Shown here: positions 1 through 7,605 of the stretch, one piece after another
Position numbering within the stretch: the first letter of the stretch is position 1
Layout of the letters: the number at the start of each line of letters is the position of its first letter
Origin: Aureimonas sp. OT7
GTDB taxonomy: Bacteria; Pseudomonadota; Alphaproteobacteria; Rhizobiales; Rhizobiaceae
NCBI RefSeq assembly: GCF_014844055.1
Contig: NZ_CP062167.1
Location: forward strand, 1,999,501-2,063,500
Reading direction: 5' to 3'
Length of the DNA: 64,000 nt
Notes under the pieces: generated by a model
Told to the model about the DNA's origin: nothing
Seen by the model: only the letters and a program-made list of their open reading frames with translations
The model's database searches: none
Program-made: the position numbers and the translations under genes

Positions 1-2
1 GC

Positions 3-1820
3 GGGCGCGTGGCTCCCGGCAGCGAAGACGACAGGCTTGCCCTGACGTTCAACGGCACGGCGGGCCCCAGCGAGATAACCGCCAGCGTGGCGCTTCCGGC
101 ATCGATCGAGGAGGCGCGGGCCGACTGGCCGACCGACGTTTCGCTGCTCCTGGCCAGCGACCGCCCGGTCGAGATGCTCAGCCAACTGGGTGCCGCGGGT
201 ATCGACCTTGGCGTCACCGCGCCCCTGGAGCTGCGCGCCCGCATGTCGGGCCCGGCGGACAGGGTTGCCACAAGCCTCGGCGCCCACGCACCCGGCCTCG
301 ACCTGACCGTCGAGGGCACGACGACCTGGAGCGCCGACAGCCTGTCCGGGGCCGATGCGACGGCCACCCTGCAGTCCGGCGATCTTGGCCCCTGGCTCTC
401 GGCGCTCGGCATTGCCGCGGGGCAGGGCATCGACCGCCTGCCGGCCGATGGCAGGATGCATGTCGCCTGGCGTCCCGATGGCTGGACCGTGGATGAAATG
501 TCCGGCTCCATCGCCGATACGGCGATCGAGGCGGCGGAATTGACGCGAAGCGGCAATGGCCCCGTCACCGGTGCCGCAACCATCGGCGCGATATCGCTGC
601 CCTGGCTGGCGACAACCGTCCTCGGCGTTGCGCCGGAGGCTGTCGACGGGGCGGGCGGCTGGCCGGACACGGCCTTTGGCGGCTCCTTCACCGCGCAATT
701 GCCGCCATTCGAACTGGCGATGACCGTTCCACGTATCGACCTGTTCGACGGGGCGGTTCTGCGCGATACGCGCTTCGGACTGCAGGGAAGTGCGGAGGGC
801 CTGGCCGCCGACGGGCTGGAAGGCACGATGGGCGATGGATCGCTGACCGGGCGCGCAAGCCTTGCCAATAATGGCGGCTTCGCCCGCGCACAAGTGGACC
901 TCTCTTTGGATAGGATTTTACTCGATCCTGCCATCGTGCCGCTTCGAGGCAAGGCTGCGGGCCGGCTCGCGGTGGAGGCTGCGGGGCAATCCTGGTCCGA
1001 ACTGTTCGCCTCGGCGGATGGCGGCGGCTCGATGAGCATCATGGACGCCGTGCTTGCCGGCGTTTCCGTCCCAGCCCTCGGCGCGGTCCTCGATGCGGCG
1101 GACAGCCAAGGGTTCGAGGCGACGTCCGAACAGGTGTCGCTGCTGCTCCGCGACCTGCCTTCGCAACCGTTTCAGGTGGACCGGCTGGATGCGCCCGTGG
1201 ACATTGCACTCGGCTCCATACGGGTCGGCCCCATCACTGCTACTGCGCCCGGCGCCCGCCTGTCCGGGGAGGGCACGTTCAGCCTCGGCTCGCGGCGCGG
1301 AGAGGCGCGGGCCACCATCGTCTATGCGCCGGCGGCGGAAGAGGAGATCAAGGATACGGCTCCTTCGGTGTCCTACGTCGCCGCCTTGCCGGGAAGTGCG
1401 GCGTTCAGCCTTGCAGGCGCCGACCCTTTGACGAGCTATCTGTCGATCCGCGCCTACCGTGCCGAACAGGCGCGCCTGCAGGCCATGCGTGACGACCTTC
1501 AGGAGACGCTGCGCCTGCGCCGCGAGGCGCGTTACTTCAACCACCTGGCGCGGCTGCGCACCGAGCGTGCGCAAGCCGCTGCGGCGGAAGCGGAGCGCCA
1601 GCGGGCCGAGGAAGCGCGTCAACGGCAGGAGGAGGCTGCCCGCGCGGCGGAAGAGGCGCGGCGCACAACCCCCGCACCGGCGCTTCCAATGCCGGATTTG
1701 CGGGTGCCGCCACCGTCGCCCCGGGCTCCGGGAGAGGTCGTACCGCCATTCGAATATGAGCTGGCGCCGGGCCAGGCACCGCTTTCAGACCTGCCGGGCG
1801 TCGATCCCAGCCTCCGCTGA
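3..1820 (+). CDS. AsmA-like outer-membrane biogenesis protein, C-terminal part (5' end outside window)
   Basis: The reading frame is open to the left edge, so only the last roughly 600 residues are seen and the true start lies upstream. The sequence is the low-complexity, beta-rich, Gly/Ala/Asp-rich type found in the C-terminal domain of AsmA/TamB-like proteins, which are anchored in the inner membrane and thought to influence outer membrane lipid or protein assembly. The last 120 residues differ: an Arg/Glu/Ala-rich coiled coil (about residues 480-560), then a Pro-rich tail ending at a TGA. The family call is from general character rather than a diagnostic motif. The downstream neighbours converge on it from the minus strand. 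Confidence 0.6.
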   Translation, partial: GRVAPGSEDDRLALTFNGTAGPSEITASVALPASIEEARADWPTDVSLLLASDRPVEMLSQLGAAGIDLGVTAPLELRARMSGPADRVATSLGAHAPGLDLTVEGTTTWSADSLSGADATATLQSGDLGPWLSALGIAAGQGIDRLPADGRMHVAWRPDGWTVDEMSGSIADTAIEAAELTRSGNGPVTGAATIGAISLPWLATTVLGVAPEAVDGAGGWPDTAFGGSFTAQLPPFELAMTVPRIDLFDGAVLRDTRFGLQGSAEGLAADGLEGTMGDGSLTGRASLANNGGFARAQVDLSLDRILLDPAIVPLRGKAAGRLAVEAAGQSWSELFASADGGGSMSIMDAVLAGVSVPALGAVLDAADSQGFEATSEQVSLLLRDLPSQPFQVDRLDAPVDIALGSIRVGPITATAPGARLSGEGTFSLGSRRGEARATIVYAPAAEEEIKDTAPSVSYVAALPGSAAFSLAGADPLTSYLSIRAYRAEQARLQAMRDDLQETLRLRREARYFNHLARLRTERAQAAAAEAERQRAEEARQRQEEAARAAEEARRTTPAPALPMPDLRVPPPSPRAPGEVVPPFEYELAPGQAPLSDLPGVDPSLR

Positions 1821-1841
1821 GACGGCCGGACGAAGACATGT

Positions 1842-2066
1842 TCAGGCCTGGTCGCGGTCCTTGTTCAGGGCATAATCCAGGACCGCAAGGCGCAGGCTGG
1901 AGGACAGGTTCTGCTCCGGCTCCCGCGCCGTGTCGATGTCGGCGACAAGCCGCGCCAATGGCAGGCCGCGGCGCTCGGCCATCTCGCGTAGCAGCGTCCA
2001 GAAGGCATCTTCAAGGCTGATGGAGGTGCGGTGTCCGCGTATGGACAGGGACCGTTTGACGATCAT
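1842..2066 (-). CDS. Ribbon-helix-helix domain protein
   Basis: A 74-residue protein whose first half (VKRSLSIRGHRTSISLEDAFW) is a typical N-terminal beta strand plus helix of a small ribbon-helix-helix fold, followed by a second helix rich in Leu and Arg. Proteins of this type are conserved in Rhizobiales and are predicted to bind DNA, but no target is known to me. Its ATG overlaps the stop of the upstream DUF4169 gene by 4 bases, so the two are translationally coupled. It is the last gene of the sspB transcription unit. Confidence 0.75.
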   Translation of the reverse strand: MIVKRSLSIRGHRTSISLEDAFWTLLREMAERRGLPLARLVADIDTAREPEQNLSSSLRLAVLDYALNKDRDQA

Positions 2067-2260
2067 TCGTCAGGCCCGGGCTTCTGGAGCCGGGCGCCAT
2101 CCAGCTCTTTCAGGATTTTCTCCCGCTCGCTGCCGGCCTTCGCCTTGTCCTTGCGGGACATCCCGAAGGTCACGCGGTTTTCCGCCGACGCCTTTTCCGC
2201 CTTTTCGCGTGCAATGCGTTTGCGGGCCTGTCGCAGATTGACGATTTCGGCCATGGGCAA
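2063..2260 (-). CDS. DUF4169 family small basic protein
   Basis: A 65-residue highly charged protein (MAEIVNLRQARKRIAREKAE near the start) with many Lys, Arg and Glu and a single long predicted helix, matching the DUF4169 family of Rhizobiales. The function is unknown. An ATG two codons inside (position 2254) gives the more usual family start MAEIVNLRQ. It lies 8 bases downstream of sspB and overlaps the ribbon-helix-helix gene by 4 bases, so the three are probably one operon. Confidence 0.75.
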   Translation of the reverse strand: MPMAEIVNLRQARKRIAREKAEKASAENRVTFGMSRKDKAKAGSEREKILKELDGARLQKPGPDE

Positions 2261-2268
2261 TGCGCTCG

Positions 2269-2850
2269 TCAGGGTTTCTTGCGGAAGGCATCCAGTGAAA
2301 CGACATCGGCGGATGGCTTGTTGCCTTCGTCGCCTTCGGCCTCGGCATCGCCGGTTGCGTCATCCTCGGAAGCCCTGGCATCGGCCTTGGCGCGCGCGGG
2401 CTCGGCGGTCGGGCGGCGAAGCGGTACCTCGGTCACGGAGGCGAGCGGCGCCTCCGACCCGGTTGCCTCGGGCTGGCCGTTGGCCGCCTCCACCTCGCGT
2501 ACGTCGAACTCCAGTTCGAAATTGACCGCCGGATCGTAGAAGCCGCGAATGGCGCTGAATGGGATCAGAAGCCTTTCGGGAATGTCGGAGAAGGAAAGAC
2601 CGATCTCGAATGCGGTATCGGTTACCGAAAGGTCCCAGTACTGGTGCTGGATCACGATCGTCATCAGCTCCGGATACTTTTCGCGGAGGCGGGATGAGAT
2701 TCGCACGCCCGGCGCAGACGTGAGGAACGTGATGAAGAAATGGTGCTCCCCTGGAAGACCCGTCTTCACGACTTCGGATAGAACCTTCCGGATCACGCCG
2801 CGTAGCGCGTCCTGCGCCAGAATGTCATAGCGGATAAGATCCTGACCCAT
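2269..2850 (-). CDS. sspB: SspB, adaptor that delivers ssrA-tagged proteins to ClpXP
   Basis: The protein (193 residues from the ATG at 2850) has the conserved alphaproteobacterial SspB core: a start MGQDLIRYDILAQDALRGVI, the segment GEHHFFITFLT, and IQHQYWDL followed by FSDIPERLLIPFSAI. The acidic, Ala/Glu-rich tail after residue about 130 is the flexible linker, and the last residues (VVSLDAFRKKP) are likely the ClpX-binding end. SspB binds the ssrA degradation tag and tethers tagged proteins to ClpXP. The frame can be extended 46 codons upstream, but that stretch shows no family similarity, so the ATG at 2850 is chosen. The ssrA gene itself lies directly upstream on the same strand. Confidence 0.92.
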   Translation of the reverse strand: MGQDLIRYDILAQDALRGVIRKVLSEVVKTGLPGEHHFFITFLTSAPGVRISSRLREKYPELMTIVIQHQYWDLSVTDTAFEIGLSFSDIPERLLIPFSAIRGFYDPAVNFELEFDVREVEAANGQPEATGSEAPLASVTEVPLRRPTAEPARAKADARASEDDATGDAEAEGDEGNKPSADVVSLDAFRKKP

Positions 2851-3011
2851 TGGCCACCTGTGTTCGAACCGACATGCCCGATAATTCGGGCTGATTTGTA
2901 TGGCCGGGGTGGTGCCCCCAGCCTGGACAAACGTTTCATAGCCGGAGTTTGCAGCGCATGAAAGTCCTGTCGCGGGCGCAAGCGACACAATGAGCGAACG
3001 GTGCGTGAGGG

Positions 3012-3300
3012 AATTAAAGTGGAGGCTTCTGTTGCCAGGCGCCTCCGGGCCCCGCCTGAAGGTGCGAACCCCCAGGGCTTAATTGAAGCTATCGCACCGC
3101 GTTAAGCGGCGAGACGTGCTTCCGCATAGTTGTCGTTGGCAACTATTTTAACAGCCCGATAACGGCGGTACCATGCCGAGCAAAAGTCCGATCTTTACAC
3201 CCTCGTCGATCCTATTTCGCCCCCGCCTCAGCCCCTGCGGGGGCAGGGGTTCAGGTGGAGGCGCCGGGTACCGCCCCCGGGTCCGAATGGTTTATTTCAT
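3012..3300 (-). ncRNA. ssrA: Circularly permuted two-piece tmRNA
   Basis: Read on the minus strand, the acceptor piece comes first (from about 3300): a T arm with stem CCGGG, loop GGCGGTA, stem CCCGG, then the acceptor strand CGCCTCC and discriminator A (3256). A short spacer (3225-3253) folds into a hairpin with stem CCCCTGC/GCAGGGG. The coding piece begins at 3224 with GGGGGCG, which pairs with CGCCTCC and gives a G3-U70 wobble, the alanine identity element of AlaRS. After the invariant GGATCGACG box comes the tag frame (3140-3105), encoding ANDNYAEARLAA and stop TAA. A 3' hairpin (3021-3026 with 3041-3046) lies near the end. Permutation and the tag type are known for Alphaproteobacteria. 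Exact outer ends are estimates. Confidence 0.93.
3102..3140 (-). other. ssrA: tmRNA tag-peptide reading frame ANDNYAEARLAA
   Basis: Twelve codons from the resume codon GCC (3138-3140) to the TAA stop (3102-3104) encode ANDNYAEARLAA. The preceding AAATAGTT matches the conserved sequence that sets the resume position. The C-terminal LAA is the ClpX-recognition end, and the ANDNYA part corresponds to the region bound by SspB, whose gene is about 160 bases downstream of the RNA. Confidence 0.93.
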
Positions 3301-3317
3301 CGGCAGTTTATCGCCAT

Positions 3318-3350
3318 AGTCGGGTCAAGCCCGACGCCGCGAATATAGGC
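3318..3350 (-). promoter_or_regulatory. Possible ssrA promoter and leader hairpin
   Basis: Between the thyX stop and the acceptor piece, the minus strand carries a -10-like TATATT (around 3343-3348) and then a perfect hairpin GTCGGG/CCCGAC (3319-3335) just before the RNA. The hairpin might be a thyX terminator without a U-tract, a leader removed by RNase processing, or part of the promoter (it contains CTTGAC). The assignment is tentative. Confidence 0.3.
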
Positions 3351-3379
3351 ATGTACGCGCCAAATGAAAAGGGCTCGCC

Positions 3380-4351
3380 TCAGGCATCCCGCTCCAGGAC
3401 GGCGCAGAGTTCGCTCCATTCGCGCTTCGTCAGGCCGCTCGTCTCGGCGGTGACGGCCTCGCCGTCGATCATGCGGCGTATGACCTTGACGGCGGTTGCG
3501 GAAAGCTGGGCAGCGCCCATGCGATGCTCCAGGAACGCTTCGTGCGTTACCGGCACCCAGCGCTTCAGAATGTCGATCATCACGTCGGCATAGGCCCGGA
3601 TTTCGTACTGCGCATGCGGATCGGCCCGCAGGCGCAGGAAGCCCATGAAATTATGCAGGTCGGCCTTCCAATACCACTGCGTGTAGAAGTTCAGGGGCAG
3701 GTTCATGCGCGCCAGCTCCCGGGCAAGACCCTGCCTGTCCTCGCGCTTCGCCTCGCCGTCGCCTTCGTTCAGCATCAGGGCGTAATGATCGTAGGCCTGC
3801 ATCGCATCGTTGCGCAGAAGGTCGAGGACTTCCTCCGCCTCGGCGCCCTCGAGGATCTCGCCACGACCCTGTCGGTTGGACGCCGACTGCGCAGCAAGGT
3901 GGTTCGGCTGCGGAATGTAGAATTCGCGGTCCAGGACGGAGTAGCGTGCCGAGTACTCGTTGACGCTGGCCATGCGATGGCGGATCCATTGGCGGGCGAC
4001 GAAGATGGGCAGCTTCACGTGCAGCTTGATCTCGGCCATCTCGAATGGCGTCGTATGCCAGTGGCGCAGCAGGTAGTTTATGAGGCCGCGATCCTCCTGC
4101 ACGCGCTTGGTGCCCCGCCCGTAGGAAACACGCGCCGCCTGCACGACGGCATCGTCGGTGCCCATGTAGTCGATGACGCGCACGAAGCCGTGGTCCAGAA
4201 CCGGCAGGGGCTTGTAGAGGATCTCTTCGAGCCCGGGCGCGACGGGCCTTGCCGTTTCAGCCCGTTGGTCGCGCAGCGCGGCGATCTCGGCTTCCTGTTC
4301 TGCCGTCAGACGAGACTTACCCGAGGCTTCCATAGCCGCCACCCTGTTCAT
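3380..4351 (-). CDS. thyX: Flavin-dependent thymidylate synthase ThyX
   Basis: Makes dTMP from dUMP using methylenetetrahydrofolate and FAD/NADPH, replacing ThyA. The 323-residue protein (ATG at 4351) contains the ThyX signature [11 protein letters not shown], that is R124-H125-R126 followed seven residues later by S134. The dUMP/FAD-binding segments [20 protein letters not shown] and [21 protein letters not shown] are present. The open frame reaches back another 72 codons, but that part lies over the end of the epimerase gene and has no family similarity. The first 40 residues precede the conserved core and are variable in the family. Confidence 0.95.
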   Translation of the reverse strand: MNRVAAMEASGKSRLTAEQEAEIAALRDQRAETARPVAPGLEEILYKPLPVLDHGFVRVIDYMGTDDAVVQAARVSYGRGTKRVQEDRGLINYLLRHWHTTPFEMAEIKLHVKLPIFVARQWIRHRMASVNEYSARYSVLDREFYIPQPNHLAAQSASNRQGRGEILEGAEAEEVLDLLRNDAMQAYDHYALMLNEGDGEAKREDRQGLARELARMNLPLNFYTQWYWKADLHNFMGFLRLRADPHAQYEIRAYADVMIDILKRWVPVTHEAFLEHRMGAAQLSATAVKVIRRMIDGEAVTAETSGLTKREWSELCAVLERDA

Positions 4352-4421
4352 GATCCAAATGCCATCTGCCTTAAAACGGATCGCATGGCCTGAGAACCCT
4401 CGCCGGGGAAACACAGTCCCC

Positions 4422-5405
4422 TTATCCCCATAAGGTGCGATCGGGCGGCGAGACGAGGGAGGGGCCATAGACCAGCCCGTTCGGCCTGTCGCGCGCCAAG
4501 AGCAGCGGCCCGTCCAGATCGACCAGGTCGGCCGTCTGGGCCAGCAGCACGGCAGGGGCCATGGCAAGCGACGTGCCCACCATGCAGCCGACCATGACGC
4601 CGAAACCCAGGCGCCGCGCCTCCCGCACGAAGGCGACCCCTTCGGTAAGGCCGCCGGTCTTGTCGAGCTTGACGTTGACGTAGTCGTAGCGGCCGCAGAT
4701 GCCCTGCAGGTCGATCGTGGAATGGACGGATTCGTCCGCGCAGATGGGCACGGGGTGCGGAATGCGCGTCAGGATTTCGTCGGCACCGGCCGGCATGGGC
4801 TGTTCCACCACCGTCGCGCCGATGGAGGCGGCGACCAGAAGGTTCTGGCGCACCGTTTCTTCCGTCCACCCCTCGTTGGCGTCGATGATGAGGCGGGCGT
4901 TGCGTGCGGCACTGCGCACCGCGCGCATGCGGTCGGCATCGCCTTCGCCGCCCACCTTGATCTTCAGGAGGCTGCGATGCGAGACGCGCGCCGCGGCAGC
5001 CGCCATGGCCGACGGCGTGTCCAGTGAAATCGTATAGGCCGTCTCCAGCGGGCGCGCCGGCAGGCGGCAGATCGCTTCCTCGACCAGCGTGCCGGTGGAT
5101 TTGGCCTCGAGATCCCAGAGGGCGCAATCAAGTGCGTTGCGCGCGGCGCCGGCCGGAAGCCGCGTCGACAGCGTCCGCCGCGACATGCCGGACTCGATCG
5201 CGTCGCGGACCGTCTCCATGGCTTCCACGACCGATTCCGGTGTTTCGCCATAGCGTGCATAGGGCACGCATTCGCCGCGGCCCGTGCCGAACTCGTCGGA
5301 TATGGTCGCCACTACGACGATGGCTTCCGTCTTGGAGCCGCGCGAAATGGTGAAGGCCGCAGCCAGTGGAAAACGCTCTACTGTGACCGAAAGACGACGC
5401 GCCAT
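4422..5405 (-). CDS. dgcA: Dipeptide epimerase of the enolase superfamily (L-Ala-D/L-Glu or N-acetyl-Glu type)
   Basis: A 327-residue muconate lactonizing-like enolase superfamily enzyme. The catalytic KxK motif is at K148-I-K150 (LLKIKVGG), metal ligands are D175 (IIDANEG), E201 (VEQPM) and D224 (CADES), and the opposing lysine lies in [10 protein letters not shown] (around 246-249). This arrangement is that of L-Ala-D/L-Glu epimerases, which recycle murein peptides; N-acetyl-D-glutamate racemase (DgcA) is a close alternative and is the name often used in Rhizobiales. The substrate cannot be decided from sequence alone. The gene ends 70 bases before the thyX start on the same strand. Confidence 0.85.
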   Translation of the reverse strand: MARRLSVTVERFPLAAAFTISRGSKTEAIVVVATISDEFGTGRGECVPYARYGETPESVVEAMETVRDAIESGMSRRTLSTRLPAGAARNALDCALWDLEAKSTGTLVEEAICRLPARPLETAYTISLDTPSAMAAAAARVSHRSLLKIKVGGEGDADRMRAVRSAARNARLIIDANEGWTEETVRQNLLVAASIGATVVEQPMPAGADEILTRIPHPVPICADESVHSTIDLQGICGRYDYVNVKLDKTGGLTEGVAFVREARRLGFGVMVGCMVGTSLAMAPAVLLAQTADLVDLDGPLLLARDRPNGLVYGPSLVSPPDRTLWG

Positions 5406-5529
5406 GAAAACCTCTGCGGATTAAGATCGGTGTGATTGAAGCTTCGGTGACAAGCTCTATTGCTATCGGTAGCGTCACGACGACGAAGAATCGGTTTGCG
5501 CTGCCCCGGGGGGCGCCGCTTCCCGGCAG

Positions 5530-6735
5530 GTGAAGCAGATAGCCCATGGCAGGATTTTCCGCGACGGCATGTTGGACGAAGAGACCGATCAGCGCAGCAT
5601 AAGTAAGCCGGAAATCTCCGCCGAGAAGGCGGAGGGCGGCGTTGCGGTGACCCTGTCGGGCGACTGGATCGCCCGCACGGTCGGGCCCGTCGAGGACGCC
5701 GTCTACAAGACGCTTGGGTCCGATCTCGGCAAGTCCATCACGCTGAAGTGCGACCGCGTCGACCGCATGGATACCGCCGGTGCGCTGCTGATCGAAAAAC
5801 TGGAGCGCGGCTTCGCCGAAAAGGGTGTCGAGGTCAATGTCCAGGGCCTTCGGCAGGGCAATGGCGCGCTGTTCGACGCGGTGCGCCGCTCGCTCGACAT
5901 GGAGCGGCCCGTCCCCGAAAAGAGACGCGGCAATGTCGTGCTCAACGGGCTCGAAGGGCTCGGCCGCTGGGTGGTCGGCATGGCGGGCGAATTCGTCGAC
6001 GGCCTCAACATCCTCGGCGCATCCCTGTACGGCGCCGGCCGGCGGCTGACCGGCAAGACGCAGTTTCGGCCCGCGGCCATCGTTGCCCAGATGGACCACA
6101 TGGGCGTGCGCGCCCTGCCCATCATCACGTTGATGAGCTTCCTGATCGGTGGCGTCATCGCCCAGCAGGGCGCGTTCCAGTTGCGCTACTTCGGCGCCGA
6201 GATCTTCGTGGTGGACCTTGTCGGCATCCTGCAGCTCCGCGAGATCGGCGTGCTGCTGACGGCGATCATGATCGCCGGCCGCTCGGGCAGCGCCATCACC
6301 GCCGAAATCGGCTCCATGAAAATGCGCGAAGAGGTCGACGCCCTGCAGGTGATCGGCCTCAATCCCATCGGCGTCCTCGTCTTTCCGCGCCTCGTGGCCC
6401 TCGTCATCGTGCTGCCCCTTCTGGCCGTCGTCGCCGACCTTGCGGGCATAGCGGGCGCCATGGTGGTGACGTTCTTCTATTCGGGCATCACGCCGGAAGC
6501 CTTCCTGATGCGCCTGCGCGGCGCGATCGACGTGGCCACAATCTTCGCCGGCCTCATAAAAGCGCCCTTCATGGCCATGGTGATCGGCGTCGTCGCCGCA
6601 TCGGAGGGGTTGAAGGTGGGCGGAAGCGCCGAAAGCCTGGGCCTTCACGTGACAGCCTCGGTCGTCAAGTCCATCTTCCTCGTCATCCTGATGGATGCCA
6701 TGTTCGCGATCTTCTATGCCGCAATCGGATACTGA
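5530..6735 (+). CDS. mlaE: MlaE-type ABC transporter permease with N-terminal STAS-like domain
   Basis: Inner-membrane permease of an MCE-type lipid transporter. Residues about 35-130 form a STAS-like domain (VAVTLSGDWIARTVGPVEDA and DTAGALLIEKLERGF), in E. coli a separate protein (MlaB) but fused here, as in many Alphaproteobacteria. Residues about 150-401 are the MlaE permease with five or six membrane segments and the family motif around REIGVLLTAIMIAGRSGSAI and EIGSMKMREEVDALQVIG. The GTG at 5530 gives 401 residues; an ATG at 5569 is an alternative, as neither has a clear ribosome binding site. The next gene overlaps its end by 20 bases. Confidence 0.92.
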   Translation: MKQIAHGRIFRDGMLDEETDQRSISKPEISAEKAEGGVAVTLSGDWIARTVGPVEDAVYKTLGSDLGKSITLKCDRVDRMDTAGALLIEKLERGFAEKGVEVNVQGLRQGNGALFDAVRRSLDMERPVPEKRRGNVVLNGLEGLGRWVVGMAGEFVDGLNILGASLYGAGRRLTGKTQFRPAAIVAQMDHMGVRALPIITLMSFLIGGVIAQQGAFQLRYFGAEIFVVDLVGILQLREIGVLLTAIMIAGRSGSAITAEIGSMKMREEVDALQVIGLNPIGVLVFPRLVALVIVLPLLAVVADLAGIAGAMVVTFFYSGITPEAFLMRLRGAIDVATIFAGLIKAPFMAMVIGVVAASEGLKVGGSAESLGLHVTASVVKSIFLVILMDAMFAIFYAAIGY

Positions 6736-7600
6736 CCTTCCCCGCCCGGACGAGACGCGGGCCGGCCATAAGGCCAGCGAGCCGGAGGTGATCATCACCT
6801 GCCGGGACGTCACCGTGCGCTTCGGCGCCAAGACGATCCTGGACGGGCTGTCGATGGATGTCCGGCGGGGCGAGATCCTCGGTTTCGTCGGTGCATCCGG
6901 CACAGGCAAGTCGGTCCTGCTGCGCACCATCCTCGGCCTCAACGCCAAGCAGGCCGGTACGATCGAGGTGTTCGGCATCGACTACGAGCGCGCCAGCGAC
7001 GCCGAGCGCCTGTCCGTGGAGCAGCGTTGGGGTGTCCTTTTCCAGCAGGGCGCACTGTTCTCCTCGCTGACGGTGCTGGAAAACATCCAGGTGCCGATGC
7101 GCGAATACCTCGACATGTCGCCCAGGATGATGGAAGAGCTGGCCCGGCTGAAGATCGACCTCGTCGGCCTGGCGGCCGACGCCGCCGGTAAATACCCGTC
7201 GGAGCTTTCGGGCGGCATGATAAAGCGCGCCGCCCTGGCGCGCGCTCTTGCGCTGGACCCGGACATCGTCTTCCTCGACGAGCCGACCTCCGGCCTCGAT
7301 CCGATCGGTGCGGCCGAATTCGACGAACTCATCATGACCCTGCGCGATACGCTCGGCCTGACCGTCTACATGGTGACGCACGATCTCGACAGCCTTTTCC
7401 AGGCCTGCGACCGTATTGCGGTTCTCGGCAAGAAGAAGGTCCTGGTAGAGGGCGACCTGCAGACCATGCTGGACAATGATGATCCCTGGGTGCGCAGCTA
7501 CTTCCACGGCAAGCGCGCCCGAAGCATCGTGACGGACGAGGACGAACCGGCTGAGAAGGCGGAAGCGGCCCGGCCCGGCCCGGCGGACGGAGAAGCTTGA
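6716..7600 (+). CDS. mlaF: MlaF-type ABC transporter ATP-binding protein
   Basis: ATPase of the MCE lipid transporter. It shows the Walker A motif GASGTGKSVLL, signature LSGGMIKRAAL, Walker B IVFLDEPTSGLDP and the H-loop VTHDLD. The Ile/Lys in the signature (GGMIKR) is typical of the MlaF branch rather than amino-acid transporters. The start is set at the ATG 6716, inside the last codons of the permease; a start seven codons upstream is possible. The C-terminal tail after residue about 270 is acidic and Ala/Glu-rich. Confidence 0.92.
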   Translation: MPQSDTDLPRPDETRAGHKASEPEVIITCRDVTVRFGAKTILDGLSMDVRRGEILGFVGASGTGKSVLLRTILGLNAKQAGTIEVFGIDYERASDAERLSVEQRWGVLFQQGALFSSLTVLENIQVPMREYLDMSPRMMEELARLKIDLVGLAADAAGKYPSELSGGMIKRAALARALALDPDIVFLDEPTSGLDPIGAAEFDELIMTLRDTLGLTVYMVTHDLDSLFQACDRIAVLGKKKVLVEGDLQTMLDNDDPWVRSYFHGKRARSIVTDEDEPAEKAEAARPGPADGEA

Positions 7601-7605
7601 GACCC

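Noticed and set aside
5128..6978. 616-residue open frame on the minus strand
   Set aside because: It lies over mlaE, mlaF and the end of the epimerase gene, is His/Asp/Gly-rich and resembles no protein; it is a high-GC shadow.
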